Part shown: positions 6,252-7,112 of the stretch, one piece after another
Position numbering within the stretch: position 1 is the first letter of the stretch
Layout of the letters: each line of letters starts with the position of its first letter
Assembly: GCA_025965815.1 (NCBI GenBank)
Contig: JAOPWF010000582.1
Coordinates: forward strand, 1 to 7,112
DNA length: 7,112 nucleotides
DNA from: Mycobacterium sp.
Lineage (GTDB): Bacteria; Actinomycetota; Actinomycetes; Mycobacteriales; Mycobacteriaceae
Direction of reading: 5' to 3'
The notes under the pieces: model-generated
Database searches by the model: none
The model's input: the letters and a program-made list of their open reading frames with translations, nothing else
What the model was told of the DNA's origin: nothing
Position numbers and translations under genes: made by a program

Positions 6252-6280
6252 TTGACTGGATCACTCGGAGCCGTTACGGT
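6252..6280 (+). promoter_or_regulatory. Sigma-A-like promoter for rhamnose isomerase
   Basis: TTGACT (6252-6257), a 17-bp spacer and TACGGT (6275-6280) give a near-consensus -35 and a TAnnnT -10 as used by mycobacterial SigA. The start would be near 6287. The CRP-type palindrome would then overlap the -10 and start site, and the LacI-type palindrome would sit at about +8 to +23, both repressing positions. An alternative promoter further downstream, activated from the CRP-type site, cannot be excluded. Confidence 0.5.
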
Positions 6281-6292
6281 GACCCTAGTCAC
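6279..6292. promoter_or_regulatory. CRP-type binding site
   Basis: GTGACCCTAGTCAC has the core GTGA-N6-TCAC, an exact match to the symmetric core of the CRP/FNR-family site bound by mycobacterial Crp (Rv3676 type, consensus about TGTGA-N6-TCACA). The outer bases (G on the left, G on the right) are not ideal. It sits in the rhaI promoter region, where cAMP-linked control of carbon use would make sense. The binding protein is inferred. Confidence 0.5.
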
Positions 6293-6293
6293 G

Positions 6294-6309
6294 ATTAAAA
6301 CGTTTCAAT
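6294..6309. promoter_or_regulatory. LacI-family operator
   Basis: ATTAAAACGTTTCAAT is a 16-bp palindrome matching at 7 of 8 paired positions, centred on CG with the AAACGTTT core typical of LacI/GalR-family operators. It begins one base after the CRP-type palindrome and lies 60 bp ahead of the rhamnose isomerase start. A rhamnose-responsive LacI-type repressor encoded outside the window is the likely partner (inference). Confidence 0.6.
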
Positions 6310-6314
6310 CCTGC

Positions 6315-6368
6315 ATGATGACGAACGGCGAGAGCCTCGACTCCCCTGTAACGAAGGGTGGAAACTGA
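6315..6368 (+). CDS. Possible 17-codon leader mini-ORF of rhaI
   Basis: ATG 6315 (or ATG 6318) opens a 17-codon frame (MMTNGESLDSPVTKGGN) ending at TGA 6366-6368, one base before the rhaI ATG (6370). The Shine-Dalgarno of rhaI lies inside it. No ribosome site precedes the mini-ORF, so it would need a leaderless start. This could be a coupling peptide or coincidence. Confidence 0.2.
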   Translation: MMTNGESLDSPVTKGGN

Positions 6369-6369
6369 T

Positions 6370-7112
6370 ATGGCCTCGAGCGGATTCGGTCCCGCCGTCG
6401 ACAACCTGGCCATCGAACTGCCGTCCTGGGCGTTCGGCAACTCGGGCACCCGATTCAAGGTTTTCGGCACACCGGGCACCCCGCGCACCATCGAAGAGAA
6501 GATCGCCGACGCCGCCACCGTGCACCGGCTGACCGGACTGGCCCCCGCTGTGGCGCTGCATATCCCGTGGGACACGGTCGCGGACTACCGGGCGCTGGCC
6601 GAGTATGCCGGCGAGCGGGGGGTGCGACTGGGGACGGTCAACTCCAACACCTTTCAGGACGACGACTACAAGTTCGGCAGCCTGACCCACACCGATAAAG
6701 CGGTGCGGCAGAAGGCCATCGAGCACCACCTGGCCTGTCTGGAGGTGATGGATCAGACCGGGTCACGGGACCTGAAGATCTGGCTGGCCGACGGCACGAA
6801 CTACCCCGGGCAGGGCAACATCCGCGGACGCCAGGAACGGCTCGCCGAATCACTGGCCACCATCTACCAGCACGTCCGCCCGGATCAGCGACTGGTGTTG
6901 GAGTACAAGTTCTTCGAGCCGGCGACTTATGTCATGGACGTCCCGGACTGGGGCACCGCCTACGCCCACGTGAGCGACCTCGGCGAGCGGGCGAAGGTGT
7001 GCCTGGACACCGGGCACCACGCGCCAGGAACCAACATCGAATTCATCGTCGCCCAGTTGATGCGGCTGCGGAAGCTCGGCTCGTTCGACTTCAACTCCCG
7101 CTTCTACGCCGA
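6370..7112 (+). CDS. rhaI: L-rhamnose isomerase, Streptomyces/P. stutzeri type (3' partial)
   Basis: A TIM-barrel metal-dependent aldose-ketose isomerase converting L-rhamnose to L-rhamnulose, the first step of rhamnose catabolism. 247 residues are visible of the roughly 390 expected; the frame runs off the right edge without a stop. Recognisable family stretches are LAIELPSWAFGNSGTRFKVF, LHIPWDTV, NSNTFQDDDYKFGS, KIWLADGTNYPGQ, LEYKFFEPA and VCLDTGHHAPGTNIEFIVAQL. Metal-site residues E178, D213 and H216 keep the spacing of E219, D254 and H257 recalled for the P. stutzeri enzyme. The position of the next ligand, His281, is occupied by D240 (FDFN). The start is ATG 6370; GAAGGGTGG (6353-6361) is its ribosome site, somewhat distant. 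It is unrelated in subtype to E. coli RhaA. Partner genes (kinase, aldolase/dehydrogenase) are expected downstream, outside the window. Confidence 0.88.
   Translation, partial: MASSGFGPAVDNLAIELPSWAFGNSGTRFKVFGTPGTPRTIEEKIADAATVHRLTGLAPAVALHIPWDTVADYRALAEYAGERGVRLGTVNSNTFQDDDYKFGSLTHTDKAVRQKAIEHHLACLEVMDQTGSRDLKIWLADGTNYPGQGNIRGRQERLAESLATIYQHVRPDQRLVLEYKFFEPATYVMDVPDWGTAYAHVSDLGERAKVCLDTGHHAPGTNIEFIVAQLMRLRKLGSFDFNSRFYA

Larger units (their letters stand above)
6086..6369. other. Divergent regulatory intergenic region, lldP-rhaI
   Basis: No convincing long gene lies here. The right part (6252-6309) holds a promoter and two adjoining palindromes, listed separately. The left part, next to lldP, contains CCTGAAA twice in direct orientation 23 bp apart (6121-6127 and 6144-6150) and ACCTG-N13-CAGGT (6143-6165), either of which could be an operator for a local regulator. 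For lldP I can only see a poor promoter on the minus strand: TTGATT (6155-6150) and TATCTC (6134-6129) with a 15-bp spacer, which is too short for confidence. Confidence 0.5.

Overview
The window looks like chromosomal DNA from a high-GC actinobacterium, most likely a mycobacterium (Mycolicibacterium-like). The evidence is strongly GC-biased codon use, frequent GTG starts, mycobacterial-type GAF-ANTAR regulators, a GTTT-N16-GGGTA (SigF-type) promoter box, and a short LAGC lipobox signal peptide. I see no phage, insertion sequence, CRISPR, tRNA or rRNA. The genes are ordinary accessory and metabolic genes; most of the interest lies in the regulatory DNA and the gene junctions.

Layout. (1) Bases 1-645, +: a GAF-ANTAR RNA-binding antiterminator cut by the left edge. 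(2) 688-2283, +: a SigF-type promoter drives a two-gene operon, a non-haem ferritin-like diiron protein (753-1295) followed 19 bp later by a cation diffusion facilitator (CDF) metal exporter (1315-2283). (3) 2280-3395, -: a second, intact GAF-ANTAR gene (2280-3038). Just upstream of it, in the same frame and separated by one stop codon plus five codons, is the remnant of another ANTAR gene (3054-3293). The remnant has its own possible SigF-type promoter. (4) 3427-4406, +: a lipoprotein alpha/beta hydrolase (3474-4406), preceded by a 16-codon mini-ORF that overlaps its start as ATGA. (5) 4403-6085, -: an L-lactate permease (LldP). (6) 6086-6369: a regulatory intergenic region with a sigma-A-like promoter, a CRP-type palindrome and an abutting LacI-type palindrome. 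(7) 6370-7112, +: the first two thirds of a Streptomyces/P. stutzeri-type L-rhamnose isomerase, cut by the right edge.

How the parts may work together. The ferritin-like protein and the CDF exporter form a plausible metal storage/efflux pair under stress control. The RNA-binding ANTAR regulators flank it. On the right, rhamnose isomerase opens a pathway that in this gene family typically ends in dihydroxyacetone phosphate and L-lactaldehyde/L-lactate. A divergent lactate permease therefore makes sense, with carbon-source control through CRP- and LacI-type sites. Both convergent gene pairs (2280-2283 and 4403-4406) end on a shared CTAG that supplies the TAG stop to both strands, so neither junction has any intergenic DNA. 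I found no convincing intrinsic terminator.
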